A stretch of DNA of 64,000 nucleotides, taken from NCBI GenBank assembly GCA_944474755.1, contig OX104112.1, positions 5,504,490-5,568,489 on the forward strand. The letters run 5' to 3'. The translations under genes and the position numbers were made by a program. Origin of the DNA: Limnoperna fortunei. Lineage: Eukaryota > Mollusca > Bivalvia > Mytilida > Modiolidae. The stretch's first letter is position 1. The number at the start of each line of letters is the position of its first letter. Below are positions 11,501-19,699 of this stretch, in pieces. The notes beneath the pieces are model-generated. The model had not been told where the DNA came from and did no database searches. It worked only from the letters and a program-made list of their open reading frames with translations.

Positions 11501-14500
11501 TGGCAGGATGGACAATTGACCAATAATGGCTCTTTCTACACACCTCACCCTGGTCATTTTGTCCTTATTTGATATGACACGCCTTGCCCCGATAATTTTG
11601 TCCTTATCTGATATGACACACCTTGCCCCAGTTATTTTGTCCTTATCTGATAAGACACACCTTACCCCGGTTATTTTTTCCTTATCTGATAAGACACACC
11701 TTACCCCGGTTATTTTGTCCTTATCTGATATGACACACCTTACCCCGGTTATTTTGTCCTTATCTGATAAGACACACCTTACCCCGGTTATTTTGTCCTT
11801 ATCTGATAAGACACACCTTACCCCGGTCATTTTGTCCTTATCTCATAAGACACACCTTACCCCGGTTCTTTTGTCCTTATTTGATATGACACACCTTACC
11901 CCGGTTATTTTGTCAGTATCTGATAAGACACACCTTACCCCGGTTATTTTGTCCTTATCTGATAAGACACACCTTACCCCGGTTATTTTGTCCTTATCTG
12001 ATAAGACACACCTTACCCCGGTCATTTTGTCCTTATCTGATATGACACACCTTGCCCCGGTTATTTTGTCCGTATCTGATAAGACACACCTTACCCCGGT
12101 TATTTTGTCCTTATCTGATAAGACACACCTTGCCCCGGTTATTTAGTCCTTATCTGATAAGACACACCTTACCCCGGTTATTTTGTCCGTATCTGATATG
12201 ACACACCTTGCCCCGGTTATTTTGTCCTTATCTGATATGACTCACCTCACCCTGGTCATTTTGTCCGTATCTGATATGACACACCTTGCCCCGGTTATTT
12301 TGTCCTTATCTGATATGACACACCTCACCCTGGTCATTTTGTCCGTATCTGATATGACACACCTCACCCTGGTCATTTTGTCCGTATCTGATATGACACA
12401 CCTCACCCTGGTCATTTTGTCCTTATCTGATAAGACACACCTTGCCCCGGTTATTTTGTCCGTATCTGATATGACACACCTTACCCCAGTTATTTTGTCC
12501 TTATCTGATATGACACACCTTGCCCCAGTTATTTTGTCCTTATCTGATATGACACACCTTACCCTGGTCATTTTGTCCTTATCTGATATGACACACCTCA
12601 CCCTGGTCATTTTGTCCTTATCTGATATGACACAGCTCACCCTGGTCATTTTGTCCGTATCTGATATGACACACCTCACCCTGGTCATTTTGTCCTTATC
12701 TGATATGACACACCTCACCCTGGTCATTTTGTCCGTATCTGATATGACACACCTCACCCTGGTCATTTTGTCCTTATCTGATAAGACACACCTTACCCCG
12801 GTTATTTTGTCCTTATCTGATATGACACACCTTGCCCCGGTTATTTTGTCCTTATCTGATAAGACACACCTTACCCCGGTTATTTTGTCCTTATCTGATA
12901 TGACACACCTTACCCCGGTTATTTTGTCCTTATCTGATAAGACACACCTTACCCCGGTTATTTTGTCCTTATCTGATAAGACACACCTTACCCCGGTTAT
13001 TTTGTCCTTATCTGATATGACACACCTTGCCCCAGTTATTTTGTCCTTATCTGATATGACACACCTCACCCTGGTCATTTTGTCCTTATCTGATATGACA
13101 CACCTCACCCTGGTCATTTTGTCCTTATCTGATATGACACACCTCACCCTGGTCATTTTGTCCGTATCTGATATGACACACCTCACCCTGGTCATTTTGT
13201 CCTTATCTGATAAGACACACCTTGCCCCGGTTATTTTGTCCGTATCTGATATGACACACCTTACCCCGGTTATTTTGTCCTTATCTGATATGACACACCT
13301 TGCCCCAGTTATTTTGTCCTTATCTGATATGACACACCTTACCCTGGTCATTTTGTCCTTATCTGATATGACACACCTCACCCTGGTCATTTTGTCCTTA
13401 TCTGATATGACACACCTCACCCTGGTCATTTTGTCCGTATCTGATATGACACACCTCACCCTGGTCATTTTGTCCTTATCTGATATGACACACCTCACCC
13501 TGGTCATTTTGTCCGTATCTGATATGACACACCTCACCCTGGTCATTTTGTCCTTATCTGATAAGACACACCTTACCCCGGTTATTTTGTCCTTATCTGA
13601 TATGACACACCTTGCCCCGGTTATTTTGTCCTTATCTGATAAGACACACCTTACCCCGGTTATTTTGTCCTTATCTGATATGACACACCTTACCCCGGTT
13701 ATTTTGTCCTTATCTGATAAGACACACCTTACCCCGTTTATTTTGTCCTTATCTTATATGACACACCTTACCCCGGTTATTTTGTCCTTATCTGATATGA
13801 CACACCTTACCCCGGTTATTTTGTCCTTATCTGATAAGACACACCTTACCCCGGTTATTTTGTCCTTATTTGATATGACACACCTTACCCTGGTTATTTT
13901 GTCCGTATCTGATATGACAGACCTCACCCTGGTCATTTTGTCCTTATCTGATATGACACACCTCACCCCGGTCATTTTGTCCTTATCTGATAAGACACAC
14001 CTTACCCCGGTTATTTTGTCCGTATCTGATATGACACACCTCACCCTGGTCATTTTGTCCTTATCTGATATGACACACCTCACCCCGGTCATTTTGTCCT
14101 TATCTGATAAGACACACCTCACCCCGGTCATTTTGTCCTTATCTGATATGACACACCTTACCCCGGTTATTTTGTCCTTATCTGATAAGACACACCTCAC
14201 CCTTGTCATTTTGTCCTTATCTGATAAGAAACACCTTACCCCGGTTATTTTGTCCTTATCTGATATGACACACCTCACCCTGGTCATTTTGTCCTTATCT
14301 GATAAGACACACCTTACCCCGGTTATTTTGTCCTTATTTGATATGACACACCTTACCCCGGTTATTTTGTCCTTATTTGATAAGACACACCTTACCCCGG
14401 TTATTTTGTCCTTATCTGATAAGACACACCTCACCCTGGTCATTTTGTCCTTATTTGATATGACACACCTTACCCCGGTTATTTTGTCCTTATCTGATAA

Positions 14501-17500
14501 GACACACCTTACCCCGGTTATTTTGTCCGTATCTGATAAGACACACCTTACCCCGGTTCTTTTGTCCTTATTTGATATGACACACCTTGCCCCGGTTATT
14601 TTGTCCGTATCTGATAAGACACACCTTACCCCGGTTATTTTGTCCTTATCTGATATGACACACCTTACCCCGGTTATTTTGTCCTTATCTGATATGACAC
14701 ACCTTGCCCCGGTTATTTTGTCCGTATCTGATAAGACACACCTTACCCCGGTTATTTTGTCCTTATCTGATATGACACGCCTTACCCCGGTTATTTTGTC
14801 CTTATCTGATATGACACACCTTGCCCCAGTTATTTTGTCCTTATTTGATATGACACACCTTGCCCCGGTTATTTTGTCCTTATTTGATATGACACACCTT
14901 GCCCCGGTTATTTTGTCCTTATCTGATATGACACACCTTGCCCCGGTTATTTTGTCCTTATTTGATATGACACACCTTGCCCCGGTTATTTTGTCCTTAT
15001 TTGATAAGACACACCTTGCCCCGGTTATTTTGTCCTTATTTGATAAGACACACCTTGCCCCGGTTATTTTGTCCTTATTTGATATGACACACCTTGCCCC
15101 GGTTATTTTGTCCTTATCTGATATGACACACCTTGCCCCGGTTATTTTGTCCTTATTTGATATGACACACCTTGCCCCGGTTATTTTGTCCTTATTTGAT
15201 ATGACACACCTTGCCCCGGTTATTTTGTCCTTATTTGATAAGACACACCTTGCCCCAGTTATTTTGTCCTTATTTGATATGACACACCTTGCCCCGGTTA
15301 TTTTGTCCTTATTTGATATGACACACCTTGCCCCGGTTATTTTGTCCTTATCTGATATGACACACCTTGCCCCGGTTCTTTTGTCCTTATTTGATATGAC
15401 ACACCTTGCCCCGGTTATTTTGTCCGTATCTGATAAGACACACCTTGCCCCGGTTATTTTGTCCGTATCTTTCTACACACCTTACCCCGGTTATTTTGTC
15501 CGTATCTGATATGACACACCTTACCCCGGTTCTTTTGTCCTTATTTGATATGACACACCTTACCCCGGTTATTTTGTCCGTATCTGATATGACACACCTC
15601 ACCCTGGTCATTTTGTCCTTATCTGATAAGACACACCTTGCCCCGGTTATTTTGTCCTTATCTGATATGACACACCTCACCCTGGTTATTTTGTCCTTAT
15701 CTGATAAGACACACCTTGCCCGGTTATTTTGTCCGTATCTTATATGACACACCTCACCCTGGTTATTTTGTCCGTATCTGATAAGACACACCTTGCCCCG
15801 GTTATTTTGTCCGTATCTTTCTACACACCTTACCCCGGTTATTTTGTCCGTATCTGATATGACACACCTTGCCCCGGTTATTTTGTCCTTATCTGATAAG
15901 ACACACCTTACCCCGGTTATTTTGTCCTTATCTGATATGACACACCTTACCCCGGTTATTTTGTCCGTATCTGATATGACACACCTCACCCTGGTCATTT
16001 TGTCCTTATCTGATAAGACACACCTTGCCCCGGTTATTTTGTCCTTATCTGATATGACACACCTCACCCTGGTTATTTTGTCCTTATCTGATAAGACACA
16101 CCTTGCCCCGGTTATTTTGTCCGTATCTTATATGACACACCTCACCCTGGTTATTTTGTCCGTATCTGATAAGACACACCTTGCCCCGGTTATTTTGTCC
16201 GTATCTTTCTACACACCTTACCCCGGTTATTTTGTCCGTATCTGATATGACACACCTTGCCCCGGTTATTTTGTCCTTATCTGATATGACACACCTTACC
16301 CCGGTTATTTTGTCCGTATCTGATATGACACACCTCACCCTGGTCATTTTGTCCTGATCTGATATGACACACCTTACCCAGGTCATTTTGTCCTTATCTG
16401 ATATGACACACCTCGCCCCGGTTATTTTGTCGTTGTCTGATATGACATACTTTATTCCAGTCATTTTATCCTTTAAGTTATCTGATAATGGAACATTCTA
16501 TTATTTTTTTTAACAGCCTCTTTTGATATTACACACTTCACCAGTGTATTCTTATCTGTTATGGAACATTTTATATCATCATATTGTAGGTCTGGAAAAG
16601 TCTTGGTTGGATCGTTGCCCAGACGCTAAACATCTGAGACGATTAGGTGCTATCCTGAATCATGACCAATCTAGAAATCTGTTTCTTGTTCATGGCCACC
16701 TGAAAACAAAATGGGACAATCTGGAAACCTTGTTCTATAAAAGAGATCCAGCAGATATGCATTTTTATGCACTTTGGCACTGGAGAGAAAATGCAAAATC
16801 TCCAACATTCAGACTTCTGTTACAAACACTACAAAAAGGCGAAATGAACACTTGCTTATTGTGTGAGGTATGATTTCTACTTTTTATATTTAATGGCTTA
16901 TAACATAACATTACATTATACTGAAAATAAAAAAAAATTAATTTATTACCTTTTGAAACAAATACTTGTTTACCATGTTAAAAATAAACATCCCAACAAA
17001 CATTTTCTCCTTGTAAAATTAATCTCTTTTTTTTTAACACTCATATATACATACCGTTGCCTGATCGATTTTCAATAAGTTACATGTGTGACCTTTTGTG
17101 TACTGATTTAATGTATTTTACCCTCGATATTTTTTGGCTACTATAGGTGAGATTTTTAGTTCACAACACAGCTATTATAAACACATCTTCCATCATTGTG
17201 ACCTGCTCAACGTTAAATGAATTGATAGGTGCTGTTATTATAAATATTTACTCTTATTTTCAGGTTGTTCGTGACATGGAGTTAGAAGAAGGTTAGTACA
17301 TATATATATATGTAATATATGTAACAAGTGTGTGCTGTCTCCAACTTGAAGCACAATAGTATTCTTTTTCTTCGACTTGAGGCGAAATAATTTTAAAAAC
17401 TACATTTTTTCATGTCATTATATATTTTAAATATTTTGACATGATCAAGTCACAACTAAGCAGTCAGTATTCAAAATCTTCTTGTTCACTTTAATAAAAA

Positions 17501-18805
17501 AACATAGCAGTCTGAGTCAATATTACAGAACATCTTGGCCATGCAAATAGAAATCGCAGGTTCGTTTGTATTCCAGAGCATCTTGTTCACAAAAACAAAA
17601 TTACTTCTGTACAGTAGTTATTTCGGAAGTTTTTGCTACCTGTAAGGTAAAAAGTAATTACAACTGAACAGGTGTTATTTCAGAAGTTTTTGCTACCTGT
17701 AAGGTAAAAAGTAATTACAACTGAACAGGTGTTATTCAAGAACTACTGTTTTGGGTAAACAGAAATTACAGCTAAACAATGTGTAGTCCATTATTACTCA
17801 ACAGTCGTTATTTCAGAAGCTCTAAACTGAAATTACAACTGATCAGACGTTATTTCAGAACATCTCTTTCACTGTAACAGAAATAAAAAACTAAACAGTC
17901 TGTATTCCAGAACATCTTGTTCACATAAGCTGAAATTACAACTCTGTATTCCAAAATGTATATTGTGCATGTAAGCAGATGTCACAACTAAAGTCAGTTG
18001 TTTTTTTAAGAACATTGTGTTCACATAAATTCAGACAGAAATTGCAACTAAACAGCTTTTGTTCAGAACATAATTGTTACATAAATAGAAATCACAACTG
18101 ATGTCCGTATTTTAATAAGATCATGTTAACAAAAACAGGATTCTATATAATCAGCATTTGAGAACATCGTGTTCACCTAAAGTAAACAAAATTTCAATCA
18201 CCATGTAAAAATGTATGTTGGACATTTATACATAAGTTCTTAATTTAAAGATGGTACCATCCTACCATGGGCATTAAGTTTTCTGTGTACGACATAAAAA
18301 GCTCCCCCAACTAAGTTATAATGTGGAATTCCATGTTTTCACAAAAGCTGTACATAGTATGTTTTTTACTTTTTCTGTAGATGTTGTTAAAAAACATAAT
18401 AACAACTGTTTATTAAGTACTGCCTCATATATATATGATATAATTAATCCATTTATCTATCCTTGTTTGTTAGATTTCCCAACCGATATGTTGGCATGGA
18501 TACCAGATGATACTACGTTGGAGGACTTGTGTCATAATGTGGGGATTGCAACATTTCAACTTGGTATAGAATTAGGAGTCACAGTAACTGAACTTGAGAA
18601 CATTGAACAAAAGCATAAGGATCTCATAGAACAAACTCGGGAAGTTCTCAAGAAATGGAAAGAAAGCCTAAATCAAGAGGAACATGAACGGCCAGTTATA
18701 AAACTTGCAAAATCACTGAAACGTGTGGGAAAATATAGACTTGTAGAATATTTAAAGGACAATTTTCAGACAAGGCAACATCGGAAGACTTGTGTTGTTA
18801 TGTAA
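2489..18805 (+). CDS. Roc-COR GTPase with two C-terminal death-type domains and CaaX end (5' partial, 8 visible exons)
   Basis: Exons were placed at 2489-2569, 3874-4218, 4766-4878, 9118-10332, 11022-11061, 16590-16867, 17264-17291 and 18474-18805. Each is bounded by AG/GT, and phases run 1,1,0,0,1,0,1 across the seven introns without conflict. The visible part is 809 residues. In order it holds: the end of a Roc (Ras-of-complex) domain with G3-type DFGGQ (90-94) and G4-type THKD (174-177); a COR dimerisation domain (about 235-530); a Cys/His cluster (543-572); a death-type domain (about 599-690); a second death domain (about 705-795); and a terminal CVVM. The P-loop exon and the N-terminus were not found and should lie upstream of the window. 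Roco proteins are GTPases that dimerise through COR. Death domains normally recruit signalling adaptors, so a role in innate immunity or cell death is inferred, not shown. No domain search was run. Confidence 0.85.
2642..2754. repeat. Imperfect inverted repeat in intron (foldback element)
   Basis: Arms at 2642-2675 and 2720-2754 are reverse complements over about 34 bp with a few mismatches (GGCTGTAGT / ACAGCC ends, ATTGTTTTACAAT / ATTGTAAAACAAT cores). The spacer of about 44 bp contains GTCACGAAAGCGAGGGG, again GC-richer than the arms, as in the inverted repeat at 1689-1881. Confidence 0.75.
3040..3690. repeat. 67-bp tandem array in intron
   Basis: The phrase CAAAGAGGAGATAAT recurs every 67 bp (for example at 3151 and 3218) with little divergence, for nine to ten copies. 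One copy near 3525-3575 is truncated and rearranged. Confidence 0.92.
3690..3790. repeat. About 52-bp direct duplication
   Basis: Two near-identical blocks follow the 67-bp array, each containing TTGAATCACATTACATACAG and then ATAGAATTGGTA. The second copy ends about 85 bases before the acceptor of the next exon. Confidence 0.85.
3874..4218 (+). CDS. Roco gene exon: Roc domain with G3 motif (345 bp)
   Basis: The acceptor is TTACTTTCAG at 3873 and the donor is GTAAAA at 4219. Of the 115 codons, the first third is low-complexity and Gly/Ser/Glu-rich. Then follows a strand ending in IDIWDFGGQKIYY, the Walker B/G3 region typical of Roc domains, and LFISSRGTFVVTFNGS, matching the next helix and strand of a Ras-like fold. 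It ends LPGFKGRTTT. An upstream ATG at 3843 lies in the intron, so it is not taken as the start. Confidence 0.88.
4268..4545. repeat. About 50-bp tandem repeat, five copies, in intron
   Basis: The phrase GGAAAATACTGA(T/C)AAG recurs near 4332, 4383, 4429, 4481 and (partly) 4532, each followed by a CTGTCAGTAATA-like block. Copies are diverged and spacing is 46-52 bp. Confidence 0.82.
4766..4878 (+). CDS. Roco gene exon: Roc domain with G4 motif (113 bp)
   Basis: The acceptor is TTTTGTTTTTTAG at 4765 and the donor is GTAAGA at 4879. The first two bases complete an Asp codon begun by the previous exon. The 37 codons after that give FLLHWVNSILTFCEK, a Thr/Ser/Lys loop, and then ILFVATHKD. THKD is the G4 guanine-specificity motif in the form often seen in Roco proteins. 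The exon ends in phase 0, matching the next exon 4.2 kb away. Confidence 0.9.
4879..5394. other. Intron sequence, nothing recognised
   Basis: AT-rich intron between the G4 exon and the 32-bp array. No convincing frame, repeat or splice-bounded exon was seen. A short GC-richer stretch (CTCTCGGGTTTTTTCCCGCC, about 5176-5195) looks like part of a dispersed repeat, but I cannot name it. Confidence 0.5.
5395..7815. repeat. 32-bp minisatellite, about 75 copies, in intron
   Basis: The consensus contains GAATCCTTAAGGAGGTTCAG followed by GATACATACACT, in total 32 bp. Copies vary at a few sites (TACACT/TATACT/AACCCT; CCTTAA/CCATAA/CCTTTA). A distinctive variant with CCTGAAGGGGGTTCAA occurs near 5671, 6278, 7366 and 7622. 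The first two are 607 bp apart within long matching surroundings, so there is higher-order duplication. Confidence 0.95.
8070..8960. repeat. About 165-bp tandem repeat, five to six copies, in intron
   Basis: The block CTTCTTCTCTGAAACC recurs near 8091, 8239, 8404, 8568, 8737 and (degenerate) 8904. Each copy also carries AACTTACTAGCAATATTG, GGATGGTCCTCTATAAAG and AAAATGG(C/T)(C/T)GCCACC. The 60-84-codon frames in it come from the repeat. An 11-G run follows at about 8993-9002. Confidence 0.9.
9118..10332 (+). CDS. Roco gene exon: end of Roc, COR domain and Cys/His cluster (1215 bp)
   Basis: The acceptor is TTTTCTTTCAG at 9117 and the donor is GTAAGT at 10333. This is one uninterrupted 405-codon exon in phase 0 at both ends. 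It begins with the last helices of Roc. The COR domain is recognisable from FLKVQHALGKLIYFDED, LRDYVVTDPAYLIDVLRSIV and FREFMINMLVRLDIML, which match the family's pattern of a helix, an 'l.d.vi.dP.wl.dvl' stretch and a basic-hydrophobic helix. After COR, CX4C (543, 548) and CX2HX3H (565, 568, 572) form a possible zinc site. The ATG at 9067 lies in the intron and is not a start. COR mediates dimerisation and couples to the GTPase. Confidence 0.93.
10333..11021. other. Intron, nothing recognised
   Basis: AT-rich intron with no tandem repeat and no convincing extra exon. A 64-codon open frame at 10763-10957 has no usable splice context and no recognisable motif. Confidence 0.5.
11022..11061 (+). 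CDS. Roco gene micro-exon (40 bp)
   Basis: The acceptor is TTTATTTTTAG at 11021 and the donor is GTAAGT at 11062. It encodes EPIQDEKCAEECT plus one base. Phase 0 in and phase 1 out fit both neighbours exactly. It is a short acidic, Cys-containing linker between the COR exon and the first death-type domain. The call rests on splice signals and phase. Confidence 0.72.
11062..11526. other. Intron start, nothing recognised
   Basis: AT-rich intronic DNA leading up to the 39-bp minisatellite. No exon or repeat was supported. Confidence 0.45.
11527..16478. repeat. 39-bp minisatellite, about 127 copies, in intron
   Basis: The unit is GTTATTTTGTCCTTATCTGA followed by TAAGACACACCTTACCCCG, 39 bp (for example CCTTATCTGA at 11641 and 11680). 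Alternatives recur at fixed sites: CCTTAT/CCGTAT, ATATG/ATAAG, TTACCCC/TTGCCCC/CTCACCCT. Because 39 is 13 codons and the unit has no stop in one forward and one reverse frame, it yields a 1108-codon forward frame (12183-15509) and a 434-codon reverse frame (12242-13546). Both are treated as phantoms. Three copies with a 2-bp deletion (CTTTCTACACACC) occur near 15468, 15816 and 16204 and break the frame. Confidence 0.96.
12301..13745. repeat. 780-bp higher-order duplication inside the 39-bp array
   Basis: About 12301-12960 matches about 13081-13740 at an offset of exactly 780 bp, which is 20 units. The same order of unit variants is kept, with only scattered single-base differences. The match breaks down after about 13740. 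Confidence 0.85.
16590..16867 (+). CDS. Roco gene exon: first death-type domain (278 bp)
   Basis: The acceptor is ATATTGTAG at 16589 and the donor is GTATGA at 16868. Two leading bases complete a Gly codon. The 92 codons start LEKSWLDRCPDAKHLRRLGAI and include a W-x-x-L helix (KWDNLETLF), a YALWHW helix with the W that death domains place before the last helices, and a T-x-x-L-L-x-x-L helix (PTFRLLLQTLQ). I read this as a six-helix death-fold domain; a CARD or DED is a less likely alternative. An acceptor-like AACAG at 16511-16515 was not used because it breaks the phase. Confidence 0.85.
16868..17263. other. Intron, nothing recognised
   Basis: Very AT-rich intron of 396 bp between two exons. 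The 71-codon frame starting at 16863 reads through the donor site and is not coding. Confidence 0.55.
17264..17291 (+). CDS. Roco gene micro-exon (28 bp)
   Basis: The acceptor is CTTATTTTCAG at 17263 and the donor is GTTAGT at 17292. It encodes VVRDMELEE plus one base. It would extend the last helix of the preceding death-type domain. Phase 0 in and phase 1 out agree with both neighbours. Confidence 0.72.
17455..18190. repeat. Degenerate tandem repeat of about 55-57 bp in intron
   Basis: A core like ACAACTGAACAG then TTATTTCAGAA then CATCTTGTTCAC recurs through the intron. Two copies near 17620-17735 are almost identical (57 bp, with TGCTACCTGTAAGGTAAAAA); the rest are heavily diverged. A run of alternating TA lies just upstream at about 17300-17325. 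Confidence 0.75.
18474..18805 (+). CDS. Roco gene last exon: second death domain and CVVM terminus
   Basis: The acceptor is CTTGTTTGTTAG at 18473. The first two bases complete an Asp codon and the frame runs to TAA at 18803-18805. The death domain is clear: TTLEDLCHNVG, FQLGIELGVTVTELENIE, a long charged helix ending EVLKKWKES, and a last segment KLAKSLKRVGKYRLVEYL. The tail is basic (QTRQHRK) and ends TCVVM. Cys four residues from the end, two aliphatic residues and Met fit a farnesyl-type CaaX box next to a basic patch. Membrane anchoring is an inference from that motif. Confidence 0.92.
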
Positions 18806-18810
18806 TGAGT

Positions 18811-19040
18811 GCAACATTTCAGCTTGTTATAGAATATGGACTCCCTGGCTGTAACGTCCTCGAGAAAACTGAACAAGATCATGAAGATCTCCTAGAACAA
18901 ATCTGGGAAGTTCTAAAGACATGGACAGAAGCTTAAATCTTGAGGAACTTGAACATCCTGTGATAAACTGGATAAACACTGAGTGTGGGTAGATACAGAA
19001 TTGTAGAATATATAATGTATAATTTTGAGAATATAAAGTA
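18811..19040 (+). pseudogene. Decayed partial duplicate of the last Roco exon
   Basis: Six bases after the stop codon the sequence again reads GCAACATTTCAGCTTG, as in the death-domain exon (GCAACATTTCAACTTGG, from about 18547). Similarity continues through the charged helix (EDLLEQIWEVLKTWTEA) to an in-frame stop at 18934-18936. It continues in broken form to a GTAGAATAT block near 19003-19016. It lacks the start of the exon and its acceptor. It is best read as a local tandem duplication that lost function, and it may lie in the 3' untranslated region. Confidence 0.85.
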
Positions 19041-19068
19041 AATATATCAAACATTATAATTGTAGTTA

Positions 19069-19074
19069 ATTAAA
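19069..19074 (+). promoter_or_regulatory. Candidate polyadenylation signal ATTAAA
   Basis: No AATAAA occurs between the Roco stop and the satellite. ATTAAA, the commonest variant signal in animals, lies 264 bases after the stop and just before the 40-bp array. The link to the gene is inferred from position only. Confidence 0.3.
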
Positions 19075-19699
19075 CTATTAGTTAAACTATTAATAAGTAT
19101 GTCATTACTACCAACATACAAGACATACCGACCACAGTATGTCACTACTACTAACATACAACAAACATCGACCAAAGTATGTTATTACTACCAACATACA
19201 ACACAAATTGACCACAGTACGTCATTACTACCAACATACAACACATACCGATCACAGTATGTCATTACTACCTGCATACAACACATGCCGACCACAGTAT
19301 ATCATTACAACCAACATATAACACATACCGACCAAAGCATGTCATTACTCCCAACATACAACACACCGACCAAAGCATGTCATTACTCCCAACATACAAC
19401 ACACCGACCAAAGCATGTCATTACTACCAACATGTAACACATACCAACCAAAGCATGTCATTACTACCAACAAAAAACACATACCGACCAAAGCATGTCA
19501 TTACTACCAACATACAACATATACCGACCACAGTATGTCATTACTTCTAACATACAACATATACCGACCACAGTATGTCATTACTTCTAACATACAACAT
19601 ATACCGACAACAGTATGTCATTACTTCTAACATACAACATATACCGACCACAGTATGTCATTACTACCAACATACAACATATACCGACCACAGTATGTC

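Noticed and set aside
12242..13546. 434-codon reverse-strand frame in the 39-bp array
   Set aside because: It is the mirror image of the forward phantom frame; both come from a stop-free 13-codon unit inside an intron.
16500..16589. Alternative acceptor AACAG at 16511-16515 for the first death-domain exon
   Set aside because: Using it breaks the phase with the preceding micro-exon and adds residues unlike a death domain.
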